In this document: one piece after another, positions 43,842-56,817 of the stretch
How the letters are laid out: each line of letters begins with the position of its first letter
How positions within the stretch are numbered: position 1 is the first letter of the stretch
From: Gaeumannomyces sp. JS-464
Lineage: Eukaryota; Ascomycota; Sordariomycetes; Magnaporthales; Magnaporthaceae
Assembly: GCA_002197995.1 (NCBI GenBank)
Contig: NGZR01000002.1
Span: forward strand, 7,626,001 to 7,690,000
Length of the DNA stretch: 64,000 nucleotides
Direction: 5' to 3'
Translations under genes and position numbers: made by a program
Notes under the pieces: generated by a model
The model's input: only the letters and a program-made list of their open reading frames with translations
Told to the model about the DNA's origin: nothing
The model's database searches: none

Positions 43842-46800
43842 TGTGTCGGTTTGCTTTCTGAAGGGCAGGAGGTCAGCGCTGAGGTTGGGTTTTGATTAAA
43901 TATGGCGCCAGTCGCCAAAAATCAACCAAGCAGAATCGTGGTTTGCGGTGAATGGTGAGGCGCCAGTGGTATGTCTACAAATGAGATGGATGTTGACCAA
44001 GAAACGGCCAAAAAAACGGGTTGATATTATGAATGTGGGTGTGGTGCTCGGAGAGATTGTGAGCGTCGGTCGGAGGAGGAGCAGATGTTTTGTTGCGGAC
44101 CCAGGCCGAGGCGTTTTCTCCTCGAAGTGACGTGGAGGCGACGGCCGAGTGGTTGGGAAGGTGACCGGTCCAGACTCGGGGGCTCCTTCGCTCGCAGTCG
44201 CTTCAAACAGCAAGCGGTGGCGTGTGCGCGTCGGTGGTCCATCCTGCCTTCCCAATCCGCTCTTCCGCCACCGGCCCGACACGTCTGCCTTCCCAGACTG
44301 CTCTTGCTGGTCGAAGTGTGTTCCGTCGTCGGTCGAACACCGTCGAAAGGCAGATGTAATGGATATGGTGTGGACGGGTGTGCTCTCCGTGCTGCGGAAC
44401 CAATGGAACCATCACAAGTTTGTCAATGCTCACCTTCTTCGAGACTCTAAGAGCCAGTCGTTACGCTCGACCGAGAGGTAATACCGAGTATCTGATGCGG
44501 TTGAAGAAAGCGTGGTCGGGTGGGTAGCGATGCCCTTGATCCTCCTCACTAGGTAAAGCCTCCGGGAAAAAGAAAAAGGTGGACGATTAAAGTAAGTAGC
44601 GAGTGAATGTCGTAGAAGCAGAAAAGGAATGAGGGAAGAATGCCCGGCGAACGATGGGGGTTTGTAATGAAGAAAAGGCAGTGTGGCTTGTGCTTGCAAA
44701 AGAGCAGGAGAAATGGTCCGGGAAGGAAAAACACAGAGGGAAATTGAACTGAGAGGGCGTGGAGTTCGGCAAGGGCCAAGAAAATGCGAAAGGGGAGCGT
44801 TAAGTTGGATGGCGACCGACGACTTGCAGAGAAGCCGCGCTAGCAACGTGCCAGGGGTGGGTGATGGCTGCATTACGGTTACGGCCACCCCACCCACTCC
44901 CTCGTCCGACCCTGCCCATGCCCTGGCCGGGCGGTGCGGTGGCCTCCACTCTGGCCATCATCATCCAACCCGTTCGAGGCCGACCGTGCATGGAGGTTCC
45001 GTTGCTCCCGCCGCTGTTTGGCCCTGACGCAGCAGCAGCATGCTTTGCTTCCCAATGCTCGTGAATATCATTGTGGACAACGCTGACAGAGATGGCAGCG
45101 GCAGCGGCAGCGCACTGTCCTGCGAATTGCGGTTGCAGCGCAGGCCCCATCAAACCAATATCTGCATTTTTGCACAGTCATTTCGCATCTGTCGATGGAT
45201 GAAAGAGAGTCGACTCGCATGCGTCAAGCGGTCACTTTGCCTCCGTTGCTGGTGGAAACCGTCGCCTCCCATTCGTGCATGCTTTTTGCTTACCCTCGCA
45301 GGCCTACGCGGCGCTCCCTCTTCCCGGCCCCTCATAGGCTTCTCCGGGCATGTGGGCTCCCTTTTCTCGGCCGCTCCTTGAAAGTTGCCCCAGCACGCAC
45401 TTCTGGGGATCGGCCCAGGATCCATCCAGTGCCATCTTCGCTCCGCCCGCTGTATTTGTTTTGTTTACACCACGCCGGGAGGCATTGAACCATGCATCAC
45501 ATTCTGTCGTGCTGCTCTCTGTTCAGTGCGTCTCGAGATCTGCTCGCCAGTCAATCGCTGCTGTCCCCAATCCCGAAATCAAAAACGTACGGGTCACCGC
45601 CGACAGCATGTGGAGGACTTGGTTTGGAGCGGCTTCAGGCACAGAAGCAAACGAAACCTGCTGTCAAACCAACGCCTGACTCGGCTCTGCGTCGCCGGCT
45701 AGTCTCAGGGGTCCCCAAGAAAGGAAGTGGTGCTACTGTGTAGGACAGCACCATGGGACCGTTCCAAGGCGACGATTCCAGGGCTGGGCTGCCGGGAGGC
45801 GGTGGCGCACCTGTAGTCGGCTTGGTCTTGCCAATGCCGTCGCTAAGCTACGCCGTCGATGAACTGGCACCAGGGACACGTCCGTTGCCTGTGTGAGGTA
45901 GCGCGCCTGAGGAAAACCCGATGGGCCGCCTATTTTGTTTTTCTTTTCATTTCTTTTCTTTCTTATTCCCTCCCCCTTTCCCGTTCCACCTCGGCCTTGC
46001 TTTGTGCGTGGGGTGTGTGTGCACTGGACTTCCTGTGTCATCCATGGCCATGGCCCAACCGTCCTTCTGCTCCAGTCTCGGTTTTTGGATTTGGGTGGAT
46101 CCCATTGTCAGGTCAATATCGCGGATTTCCCTGGCTGGCGAGATTGCCTCCCCGGGCTCCCTGGCAAACCCGTCGGTCAATCGAAAGAATGCCAACACCG
46201 ACTTTTGTGACCGCTGCCCTGTGACCTCCGTGAAAGCACATTGCCAAGATCAGGCCATGGGAGTTGGATGTGCTGTCTTTATTTTGTTGTGGAACACGGG
46301 TTCTGGAAATGCCACAGGAATGGGGAAGGGTGATCGGTCGGTTTGTCATGGCTTCGTTGCCTTGCAATCGATCCCGCCCACATGCCGACAATCTCACGGC
46401 GCCCGCAGTGGGAAAGCCTGCACACACCGTATTGTGCACAGATTCCTTCCATCACGAGCCACACGTTCTAAACATGGTAAACCCCATCGAGATTCCTTGT
46501 TCCTCCCGTCCGTCCCGACGGATTCAGTGCCTGTGGGAGAGATTGGGAAGCCCATTATTGATAGAGCTATGCTTTCCCAAAAAATGGAGGAGCCATCCCT
46601 GCTGAGCTGCAGGAGAGCGAGCGGCTCAGCTAACGGCACTCCCCCGGCTTGTGGCTGCACGCCCCCCTCTCGACTAGCTTGAATGTCTGTTTCAGCAAAC
46701 CCCGCCGATGAAAAATCAAGTGAACGAGGAGCGCAGCCAGCGAAAAGAAAAACAGCGAGGACGGCACAGGCACCGAGCGAGCGGAATCAGGATAAAAACA

Positions 46801-49641
46801 AAAAAGATGGCCTCAACCCGAAACTCGTCCTCGGCCTTCCCTGAATTGTGCCCATCTTGCAGCAACCTTGGAATCCAGCGTCGTCACCGCGGCCGATGGG
46901 GCAACGACGACTTGGAGTTGTGCACGATACGGACCCACTGGCGGTGCTGCTTGACTGGGCCGGCGGACGAGGAATACGAAGCCCGCCCACCCTCCAACAT
47001 CAAGTGCATGCACGCCGACTGGGGAGAGCGGACTCGACAAGCCGGGCCTATCAACTTGGCGGCCGACACAGAGCAGGTCTGGAGCTGCTTAAATTCTACG
47101 GTGCCGAAACCGAGCAGCCAACCGGAGCTGACTGTTCAGGCCCAAGGTCGCGGAGCGCGCGCATCGCCAAGGTTTGAAGCGCAACCCAACCCCGAGGTAT
47201 CCTTCTCCCCTCCCTTTCGCCTCTTTTGCCCTCCATGGTATGCGTGCCGGCTCTTGATCGGCCAACCTTTTGTAACGGGCATTGGCTGCCCAGTCGCCAG
47301 TTTAGTGCAACGCCGGCGGCCGTGGATTCAAGTTTGGATCTGCGGGCTCCCGTTGATTGGCAATTGGGGCGCTCCTGATCCTGGCCTGGCGATGCTGCTG
47401 TGCTGTGACTGGAGGACTCGCATCTCAGCAGGCTGGTCAAGGCACGCAGCCTTGTCTCCTGAAATGACCGATATCTGCACGTTTCGATTCCTTCCCTAGC
47501 CTCGCTGCTAGCAGTCTCTCAACTCTTCTTCCAAGACCGCCTCCCTTGTATGGCTTATCTTGCCCCTGTCTTGTCAATTCCTCTAGCCGGCGGAGGAGTC
47601 GATCCGTCTAAATTCCGCCACGCTAAGAAGATGACCGCTGCCAATAAGGCGGCCGCCAATGCATCCACCCCATCCAAGCCATGTCTTGTCTTGTCTCGTC
47701 CGTGTCGGTGCGGACCAGAAAAAGAAAAAGAAAATTGTGAGGGTGTGAGTGTGACGGGAGATGGCACGCCACACTCGTTGCAATTCTAGATTGACCACCC
47801 TCGCCAGTGGGACGGTACGCCCCTGAAGCCGAGCGATGCCCTTGTGCACTCGGCTAACCCTTCTTTTATGTGTTGTTTTGCCGTCCCTCTCGGCCCTGTC
47901 CAACGCCAAAACGTGACACTGCCAATCCGGCCTAGCTGAAGAAACAGACCAGCTTTCAGGGATTGGAGGGGCGACTATGACGACGACGGCGGACGCTAGC
48001 ATAGCGATGTCGGGAGGCCGCGTCGGCTTGCCACCATCGTGCCGGTTCACCGAGCAAGCGACTGTCCGCGCGTAACCCAAGTGGATGATACGAAGGCAGG
48101 CCAGGAGAACAGTCTTGCCTCGCCCGACACAAAAGTATCAAACAAGACACGAAAACTGGTTTCATTTTCCACGTCGTGTTTGTTTACTTTGTATTGCTAT
48201 CTGGGCTAGCAGGGCAGCGAGAACTGTCAAGACGGGCACCGCGGAGTCCAGTGGGTTCAACCTGCGACATCACACCAAACTGATCCTGGGGAGTTGCCCA
48301 CTTGCCCACCTGCCCTCCCGTCGCTGCCGCAGATCATTCAGACAAGCCCAAACACGCAGATCCCGAAACAACGGCACCGCCGGCATTTTGTTCCTTTACC
48401 CATGAGCCCATGTCCTTTTCCTCTGTTGCCTGAACACTTGCTAGATGTTACTTATTTTATTGACGTTCAAATCTACCACTTGCCCTTTTTCGCGCGCGCG
48501 CGATGTGAATACCAACAAGAAATGTCGGTATTCTGCTGTTGTGGCACGGTTATCCCGTCTATCCGACTACCGGCTGCCGGCTTTGCGACTTGCTCATCAA
48601 CACCAGATCGAGCCAATTATGAGTAAGGTCTGCTCGAGATCAGCTGAGACACTTGATCGTGGGCGTCGGCATGTGTTTCTGGTCCCCCTTGGCAACTACC
48701 AAGGCAAAGTGACTTTTCACCTTTCGCCCCCCAGCCAGCCCCTCCATGACGAGACAGAGCTGCCATCGACCCCCGTTCGTCCATTGGCCGCGCGGAGGAA
48801 ACGGTAGCTAGAGAGCCCGGTGCTTAGTGGTCGTACGCGTAGTCCCGAATGATAGGCTGTCGGCTCTTTGAGCCAGTGTTTCCCCGACGTCGCTCATCGG
48901 CCCGTTGGGCTCGAGTCGGAACACCAGAGCATCGCCCCGACCGTGAAATGCAGCGGCAGGAAGCACGTAGAACCATCTATTGTCTAGGTCTTTGTCACTA
49001 CTCATACTCATGCACATATCTCCAAACTTGTCCACCTAGAGGTGGCTGCTAGCTCTATATAGTCCAGTCTTCGGTGGAGGCTTGGTGCACCTCTACTATA
49101 TCTTCTTGCTCTTGGGTGAGCTGGCTGGCTCGCGGCGCCGGATGACTTTCGGCCGGCCGCCCGGCCCCTGAGCTGTTCCAGGCGGGGCGTAGACACCCGT
49201 GTGTCGGCAGTGACTGAGAGACAAACTTTTTACTCCCGGCTCGGCTAGTCACGGGGTCGCTTATTTCCACGCGACCTGTGGCCGGCGAGGCGGGAACGAT
49301 GCACGTGGCCGATACCACGGCCGTCCGCCCGTGAAACCTGACGTCCAAGAACGGAGCACCCGTCCCGGCTATGAGAGCAGAGATGGGCCGCGGCGTGGCT
49401 CTCGTGCGACAACCATGCGGTTAAGCAGGAGGACGAGAACGGGGTATCGATAGGGGCATATCATTTATCTTTCACATATGGCTCGTCGGGCTTGGTTAGA
49501 GGAAGACGGTGGGATTGCGTTTGGATATAAGACAAGCTGGATGTCTAGATTGCTATTCGGGCACTGCATCTCCTGCTTACACGACACAGAAGATCTGTTT
49601 ATACGAAGAAACAACACGCCACCTCAACACAGTGAGTCCAA
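43842..49641. other. 5.8-kb gene-poor region upstream of Ecm33
   Basis: This is the longest spacer in the window. The first kilobase should be the Ecm33 leader and promoter. The rest contains several frames of 100-260 codons, but none has a domain, signal peptide with sensible context, or conserved splice structure. The base composition is uneven with CT-rich and CA-rich patches at 45930-46010 and 48285-48420. A long regulatory region or a long non-coding transcript is possible but not shown. Confidence 0.4.
43858..44433 (-). other. Possible 5'-UTR intron of ECM33
   Basis: On the minus strand an acceptor with branch site (GCTGACCTCCTGCCCTTCAG) ends 16 bases before the start codon. A matching donor GAAG|GTGAGC lies at 44433, defining 576 bases. 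The acceptor looks good; the choice of donor is inference. Confidence 0.35.
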
Positions 49642-51077
49642 CTACTCCATAGTGCTAACATCCGTCTCCTCAACCCGCCACATATACCACATGAACAGGC
49701 TCCTGTACGGCTTGAATCGGTCCGAGAGCTCCCGCATGTCGGCCTCGTTCATGTACTTCCATTTACCCCCTTTGCCCGCAGCTTTCAGCTTGGCGACGTC
49801 GCGCCCGACAAAGGCGGCCATGCCGCGCTGGACGCCCAGGTCGCCGAGGCTGAAGACGTCCATGCGCTTGAGCCCGAAGCACGCAAACATCTCGGCGCTC
49901 CAGAGCCCGAGCCCGCGCACGGCCGTCAGCCTCGCGATCACCTCGTCGTAGGGCGCGTCGGCCAGCGCGGCGGCCGACAGCTCGCCCGACACAAACTTCT
50001 CCGCCAGGCCCTGGACGTACTCGGCCTTGCGCTGCGAGAGGCCCGCCGTGCGCAGGCGCTCCAAAGAGGCCGCGGCCACCTGGGACGGCTGCGGGAAGCG
50101 GCGCGACTTAGCGGTGTCGTCACCGGTTTCGGCGCCGCTGGGCGGCGGCGCTGGTGGTGATGGTGGTGGGGAGAACAGGGCGACGAACTTCGCCTTGATG
50201 GAGCGCGCCGCGTCGCCCGACACCTGCTGGCTGATGATGCCGCTGCACAGGCTCTCGAACGGGTCGATCTGCTCCGCCAGCCCCTCGGGGCTGAAGATGT
50301 GGCAGCGGTGCGCCTTGACGAGCGGCCGCATGCGCGGGTCGACCCTGGCCAGGTGCGCGCACGCCTCCTCGAGGATGTTGGCGGTCGTGGTTTCCGTCGC
50401 CGGCTTGGCAGCAGGGCCCCATTGACCACCGCTGCTGCTGGTCGTTTGACTGGAGACAAGTCCTCGACCGGCGGCCGGGCCGACACGACGACGCGCGAGG
50501 TCTCGGGCGACAGCAGCGCCGCGTTGGTCGCGCGCGGGTTGGCGACGCGCGCTACCGCCGGGTGCCTCCGGCTCGGTCTGCCCAGCGGCTCCGATATGAG
50601 GCCCACGGCGCTCGGGATGGGTGTCGCCGGCGGCGGGAGTGGGTCTGCCGCGACGAGCGAGGCGGCTGCTGTGCGGCGCTTCTTCGGCGGCGGAGTTGAC
50701 GGCGGTGCAGACGGAGTAGTTGCAGCTGGCGCTGCGTCGTCTTCCCCATCTTTCACTTTGGTTGCGGCTTTTCTTATCCTGGATGCGCCCGCCGTGAGCT
50801 TCTCCCTGGCAGGCTTTGGTGGTGGAGGCATTGGCGCCTGCGCCGAGGCCTTGTCCGAAGCAGCGCTGAGCCTGGCTGACCTCCGCACGGTTTCAATCAT
50901 CTTTGCGGGGACTGATACGGTCGATCTAGTTCGTAAATAGCTGTTGTATCCAGCAAGATGGGGCCCAATACGTCGACTGTGACTTTGTGGACCGAACGCC
51001 GAGTAGAGCCGCTGCGTTTGGTGTTGGCTTTGATGACGTAGGGCCAGACAGAGAGTGGACACAGCTCCTCGTCGCAT
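49642..51077 (-). CDS. DNA-3-methyladenine glycosylase (Mag1/AlkA-type HhH-GPD)
   Basis: This base-excision-repair enzyme removes alkylated purines. There is a single exon on the minus strand. The catalytic domain has RCHIFSPEGLAEQIDPFESLCSGIISQQVS, a helix-hairpin-helix LTAVRGLGLWSAEM and the catalytic Asp in FSLGDLGVQRG (about residue 413). KRMDVFSLGDLG matches the Mag1 signature. The N-terminal 230 residues are Pro/Ala/Arg-rich and likely disordered. The frame breaks by -1 at 50407-50408 (two Cs on the coding strand), just before ILEEACAHLARVDPRM. Corrected length is 478 residues from the ATG at 51077, or 419 from the ATG at 50900. The first 59 residues contain no Asp/Glu and eight Arg, as in a mitochondrial presequence. 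The region 3' of the gene ends at ETDVSTME. Confidence 0.88.
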
Positions 51078-53835
51078 GAGGGCTTGTCAAGTGTTGGAGC
51101 TAGACACCTGAGTACCTAGATGAGTATCATTTGTGTTTATTTATCACTTGTTACATGTTGTCTCTTGGTGGAAGGGACAGTTTGACGCGTGGTGTTTGAT
51201 TTTCTCGATACTCTTCTCCTGCTGAGAAATGCGATGGTCAATGGTCTCCCCTGGCTCGGTGTTACGCCGATTTCAGCTCTAATCGCCGAGCATGAAACCA
51301 GCTGAACGAGTCGACGAATATGCGCCCAGTCCGCTTGGCCCTGCGTTATGTGTTACCCGCGTTTCATCAGTATTCAGAGTCACGTCGCTGTCGCCAGCTC
51401 ACGTGGGGAAGTTGTCCTTGTGAATGGTGTTTTCGCTGGGACTCGGCCCTGCACGTTCCCCAAATAAAAGTATAATCGGGTTAGTGAGAACAGTCAAAAA
51501 CTTGTATCGATATCCATTAAATATTTTTTTAGTTCGGGATACATAAAACATGAAAGCGCAAAGGAAAGAGTAAAAATACAGGGAATAGTAAAGGATACAG
51601 GAGACAGGAGAGGGTATAAGCAACAGTGAAGCTTGCAGGAGACAGGAGGGGTACATGAAATAGGAAAGCAAAGAGGAAACAGGAAAGGAGAACGACAGGA
51701 TAGGTTCGGGCGATGGGGGCTCAACAAGCGTTGTCGGAACTGTAGATTTCTTTGTTTGGCTCTATGCTATGATCTGATCATGATCATTGTGGAGGGAGTG
51801 CTATCCATCTTTCGCGATAAGATTGACACCGGGCTTTGGCTCGATCGCCCCGCCACAGCACTCCATGTCGCGTGGCTCGATGGCAGGGCGGGCCGCACGA
51901 TCCAGCCCTGAGGTTGACACCGACGGTGCCATTGATTGTCTTTCGAATACGGGCTTCTGCTAGGTTCCCCTTACTTCCCCTTATCTCCTGTTCCAAGATG
52001 CCATTCTGGGATCCAACTTCTGGCTGCTTTATTGCAGTGATATTCCCGCTTCTTCAGCGGCCTGGCCAAGCTGGCCCCTTGGGGTACGAGCGGGCGCCTG
52101 GTGGGCCTTCCAGGTTTTCTGGATCGGATGGATTTGGGGAATCAAGCCGAACCCCTGCGCATCGCGTCAACACGAACCCATATCCTCCTTTCCTTCCCAG
52201 TCTCAGCAACATGGGATGACAGCACAGGCGCAAAAGCAAACCACTGACGTGGGACACGCCAGACCTTTGATTGCTGGACACACTGGACAGCAATGCATCG
52301 ATTGCAGCAGCACGGCATCTCACTTTGCACTGCCACCACGGCCTCTTTTTGCTCATGTTGATCCCGCAGAATACACAGCACGGTGTAGGTAGGGCCGACA
52401 TTAATCCACCGATGCGCGTCAATGCGTGTGGCTCCGCCCTCGCATTTTCCTGTCGCTATTCAGTTGCATCGCGATTCGCAATCTTCTGCGGGAATGGTCA
52501 ACGGGCGCTGGGCTGGGCGTTTTTGCTGGAGCCTGGCGGGATGAGGACCCACACGACACTTCGCGGGTGTTCTCGAACGCCCAAACAGCCACCTAGCACC
52601 CACTTCGCTCGTCCCACGGCCATTTGCAGACTCCAGAAACACCTTGACGAGAGCTGTGCGCCCGTGTGGCTCGTATATTTGGGCCATCAAGAGTTGAGCG
52701 ACTGCGTACGTGGAGGGGAGCGTGGTTCTTCGGCACGCGCCGCCCTGCTTGATATCCAGGGATTGCAGATATCCTGGGCTTTGTTTTCGCTCAACTGCCA
52801 CCTGCAGACGCAGATAACAGAATGGATCCCTCCAGCGCGGCTTGCATCTCGATTCTCCAATCAATCCCCGTCTGCTTCTCCTCTCTCATCTCGCGCACCA
52901 AGTACACAGTACCCGAAGGACCCTCCTCATGCTGTGAGCCCCTGAACGGCGGATGCCAGGCCGCCAAGTCACTGGGGCTGGACTGGCACACTGGTCGCTC
53001 GGCTGGTGTATGCTTATTCATTCAGTCAAGCATTAGTCCCTGGCAGGCTCGGGTATGCGTCGACGTCCACTGTATGTACGGTGCAAGTTGCCTTGACTTT
53101 TTTCGCCTCACAGACCCACGGCGCCACCACAGGCCGCCAGCCCACTCAAGGGGCAGGTACCAGGTACCTGCCAAGAGCCAAATCCCACCATCCAAACCCC
53201 CTGCTCTCACCCATCTTTTTTTTTCTTTACCAAATTTGATAGGCTAGGCCGCGCTTGGCTCTTGTCCGGCCTCCTTCTCGACGCTGCTCCAACCTGGCTC
53301 TGCCCCCTAAACCTGTAATCCAGAGGACACGACCCTCGCAAAACCTCCCGAGTCCTTCCATCGACAATCCCGCCGCCGTCAACTGTTGGCGACGACTCGG
53401 CGACCCGCGACTGTCCCCGTCCCGGTGCATCGGTCGCGATCCTCTCACCCCAATCCCACTCGAGCAACACGTCGGCGAAAGGTGCCCTGCACCACCCCCC
53501 AATTGAACGTGACATCAAATCGCCCTCGACCAAACCTAAGCACACCACACCACCACACACGCTCGATCCGAGCTGACCGCGAGTGGCACGCGCCAAACTT
53601 TTTTTTTTCCCTTCCTCCTTGGCTGCTATCTTGCTCCCAATACCGCACCGCATCGTCGCGTAACCCGGCCCCTCCGTCGCTTCCGACTGATCGGTCGTTC
53701 TCAAAAGGCTCGCTAGCGACAACGAAGGACAAGGCTCGGCCGGTGCTTCGCTCGCGACCATCCGCTCGTTTTTTCCTTGAATTTTTCCCACCTCCTTTTG
53801 GTGGCACCGCAGGGCCACCCCAACACATTATCGCC
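51078..53835. promoter_or_regulatory. Divergent upstream region Mag1 / Anp1-like gene
   Basis: This 2.8 kb spacer contains A/G-rich direct-repeat-like sequence (about 51540-51720, many AGGAAA/CAGGAG units) and a perfect palindrome at 53152-53172. The last 700 bases before the mannosyltransferase are CT-rich and probably its 5' leader. No coding evidence. Confidence 0.45.
53152..53172. repeat. Perfect 21-nt inverted repeat, GGCAGGTACC arms
   Basis: The arm GGCAGGTACC at 53152-53161 is followed by one A and its exact reverse complement at 53163-53172. It contains the AGGTACC core seen in the palindromes at 22751-22764 and 41608-41629. Confidence 0.6.
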
Positions 53836-55443
53836 ATGCTTCTTCCCAAGGGCGGCATCAACTGGAAGGCGGCCAGAGGCTCATTGCCGCCGTCAAGAGC
53901 ACTGTTCGCGTTCGTGACAAGAACGAGGTTCCTGCTGCTGGTCGCCATCTCAGGCCTCATCCTATTGCTATGGCGCGGAATCAGCACATCTGCGTCGGAA
54001 GTCAAGAGGTTAGACAGAGACACCCATACACATGCACACGTACCCGTGCAACGTGATGGACCTTGGCGGCCGCGACGGCGGCTCCTCATGCCATGACGGC
54101 CAGGCGACACTAACTCGGGATTGCGCTGCGTATAGTTTCTACTGCTGGGGTCCCTCTAAGCCGCCAATGGACATGTCCATCAACGAGCAGGCGGCGTGGA
54201 ATGCTCACCTCCACACCCCCGTCATATTCAACCGCCACAAGCCCATCGTGGTCAACTCGTCCACCATCGTCCATCACGACCTGAACCCCATCAAGTCGAC
54301 CCCCAAGGCCGCCTCCAACGAGGAGCGCGTCCTGATTGTGACGCCCCTGAAGCAGGCCGCCCCGTACCTGTCCAAGTACTTTGAGCTGATCGCCGAGCTT
54401 ACCTACCCCCACCACCTCATCGACCTCGCATTCCTTGTTGGCGACTCGGATGATGATACCCTGGCCGTCCTCTCGGCTGAGCTGGAGAGGATTCAGAAGC
54501 GCACGGACAAGACTGCCTTCCACAGCGCTATGATTGTCGAGAAGGACTTCAATTTCAAGCTGAGCCAAGATGTCAAGGACCGTCATGGTTTCGAGGCCCA
54601 GGGTCCGCGCCGCAAGAACATGGGTCGCGCCCGCAACTACCTCCTTGCCACCGCCCTGAAGCCAGAACACTCGTGGGTCTACTGGCGCGACGTCGACATT
54701 GTTGAGAGCAAGAGCTCAATCATTGAGGACTTTGTTGCACACGACAAGGACATCCTCGTCCCGAGTACGAACCATTAGATGCGCCGCTCTCCCTTTTAAG
54801 GAACAATTGGCTGACAACGCATGATACAGACATCTGGTTCCATCGCTACAAGGATGGTCGTGACATCGAAGGCCGATGTAGGTTGACCTCGCAGATCCAC
54901 CCTTCGCATATTGGCACTGTTAGGCCTTGTGCTAATATTGACACACTGCAGTCGACTACAACTCTTGGGTCGAGTCGGACAAGGGGCGAAAGCTTGCCGC
55001 CAGCCTGGATAAAGACGTTGTTCTCGCAGAGGGTAAGTCTTCCCTGCCTTTGGTCGTCAACAGAGCTGTCAAGGCTAACTGTCATCTAGGGTACAAGCAA
55101 TTTGATACCGGCCGGACCTACATGGCCAAGATGGGTGACTGGCGTAACAACCAGGACGAGGAGATGGAGCTTGACGGCATTGGTGGCGTCAACATCATCG
55201 TCAAGGCTGATGTTCACAGATCAGGTTAGTGACCCTGGGGTTTTCGTTACGCAACCTGTGAACCTAGACTAACCGTACGTATCGCATTTCTCAGGCATCA
55301 ACTTCCCTTGCTACGCCTTCGAGAACCAGGCGGAGACGGAGGGCTTCGCCAAGATGGCCAAGAGGGCAGGCTTCCAAGTCATCGGCCTCCCCAACTACGT
55401 CGTGTGGCACATTGACACCGACGAGAAGGGCGGAAACTTATAA
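53836..55443 (+). CDS. Golgi alpha-mannosyltransferase, Anp1/Mnn9/Van1 family (GT62)
   Basis: This is a type II Golgi membrane protein of the mannan polymerase complexes, which extend the alpha-1,6 backbone of N-glycan outer chains. Six exons: 53836-54008, 54136-54764, 54830-54877, 54952-55032, 55090-55224 and 55295-55443. A short basic cytoplasmic tail precedes a transmembrane helix (FLLLVAISGLILLLW, about residues 33-47). The GT62 domain starts at FYCWGPSKPPMDM and contains VLIVTPLKQAAPYLSKYF, HLIDLAFLVGDSDDDT and the metal-binding DxD in WVYWRDVDIVES. INFPCYAFENQAETEGFAKMAKR and VWHIDT close the domain. Total 404 residues, phases close with no error. Overall pattern is closest to the Anp1 subunit. 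The first donor (GTTAGA) is weak but its branch site ACTAAC is good. Confidence 0.88.
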
Positions 55444-56817
55444 GCTCGGGACGTTCGAGTTCATTTGACGCCAATTTCCCGCTGAAAGGGCCTCTCGTCG
55501 GCCTCACGGGACCTGTTCTCGTCTTTTTTTATTGTTATGTTTTGGCCTATGAGAGCATCTTGATTCTGTGTTCTCAGTGCTCACCGCCCTCTTTGCGGTC
55601 CTATTTATACTAGCGGAAATACCCTCTCCCGGCGGAGGCTGGAGGCTCTGCGGACCTGGTGGTGGAAGACGATTGTTGTACGACTGAGGGTTCACGACAC
55701 ACACAGACATATCGCATTTACATGTTCGAAAGCTTACTCAGAAGGAGTTCTGCGGGTTGGGTTGGGACGCTTCTTGACTAACTTTTACTGACTACTTATT
55801 TTTACTTGCTACCTCTGCTTCATCGCACGCAAATATCTTTGCCGGGTGGGATGGGTTTTGGGAAGGGGCAAGTCAAGGGCGTCGCACGAAGCATGGGATA
55901 TACCAATCGCTGCCGTCGGCGAGATGAAGGCTTTGGTCAGGGGAGAGTTGTGGCCTCTCCCCCGCCCTTGTTTGTTTTTCATGCGAAATCACGGTTGAAT
56001 TATTTCTTGTTTTAGTTTCGCTTCTGGTCGATATATGCTGGGTTGGGCCACATGGGAGGACCGGGTGAGAGGGTGCTGCGTCCTTTGTTTTTCCTGTTTT
56101 GGTGTGTTGGGAATGTTCTCATCTACGAGCGGCCTTGCACGGGGAGGCGAGGTGGCTGCTGCTCCTCCGTATCATACTACTTAATAGACTCTGGTTATAA
56201 GTTCAGGACTGTTTTGGGCCTTTTGCGTTCGGTATAGTGGATGTGGTGTTTTTCTTTTCTTCGCGATGTCCGTCTCTCCCAAGAGGCGATCGAGGGGATG
56301 CCCAAGGGGTTAAGCCCGTCATGTTCCTGGTGTCGGCCGCAGATGCTAGAATCGCTAAATCCAGATGGGAAACACACAGGATGGGTGAGTTGGTGTATTT
56401 GATATTGCGGAGTGGGCAAGTAGAAAGTAGCAAGTCTATTGTATAGATACACATCCATCCACTAGCGGTTTTGATTTGGACCGGAGCTTTTTCTGTGTGC
56501 GTGCCTTTCCTTTCCTGGCCAAGTTTCCCACCACGTACTTGTCAGCAGCAAGGAACATGGTCCCGAGATTATGCAGCACTCCTTTCTATCGCCATTTCCG
56601 TTTCCTCTAACCCGTCACGTAGCGGCAATATCAACACAAGCGGAGGAAGGATGCGCCGCGAGAAAAAAACTCTGGCTTCCTTTTTTGTCCATTCCAAGGC
56701 GCCCGCCCTCCCCTCTCAAGATCGTGATTCAAAACGCGGCCGTCGTCCTCTTTGAACTCCAGTGGTTTTTCGTTTTTTATATTCTTTTTTCTTTTCGTTT
56801 CCCGCTTGCGCCCCCTT
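55444..56817. other. Intergenic, convergent 3' ends
   Basis: This is the 1.4-kb spacer between the mannosyltransferase and QCR7 stop codons. Frames here are short and unsupported. T-rich runs near 55520-55545 and 56755-56805 probably belong to 3' UTRs. Confidence 0.5.

Noticed and set aside
45921..47499. Two long plus-strand frames (253 and 263 codons) in the 5.8-kb spacer
   Set aside because: No domain, no splice sites in sensible places, biased to Cys/Trp/Arg as random GC-rich DNA gives, and overlapped by equal frames on other strands.
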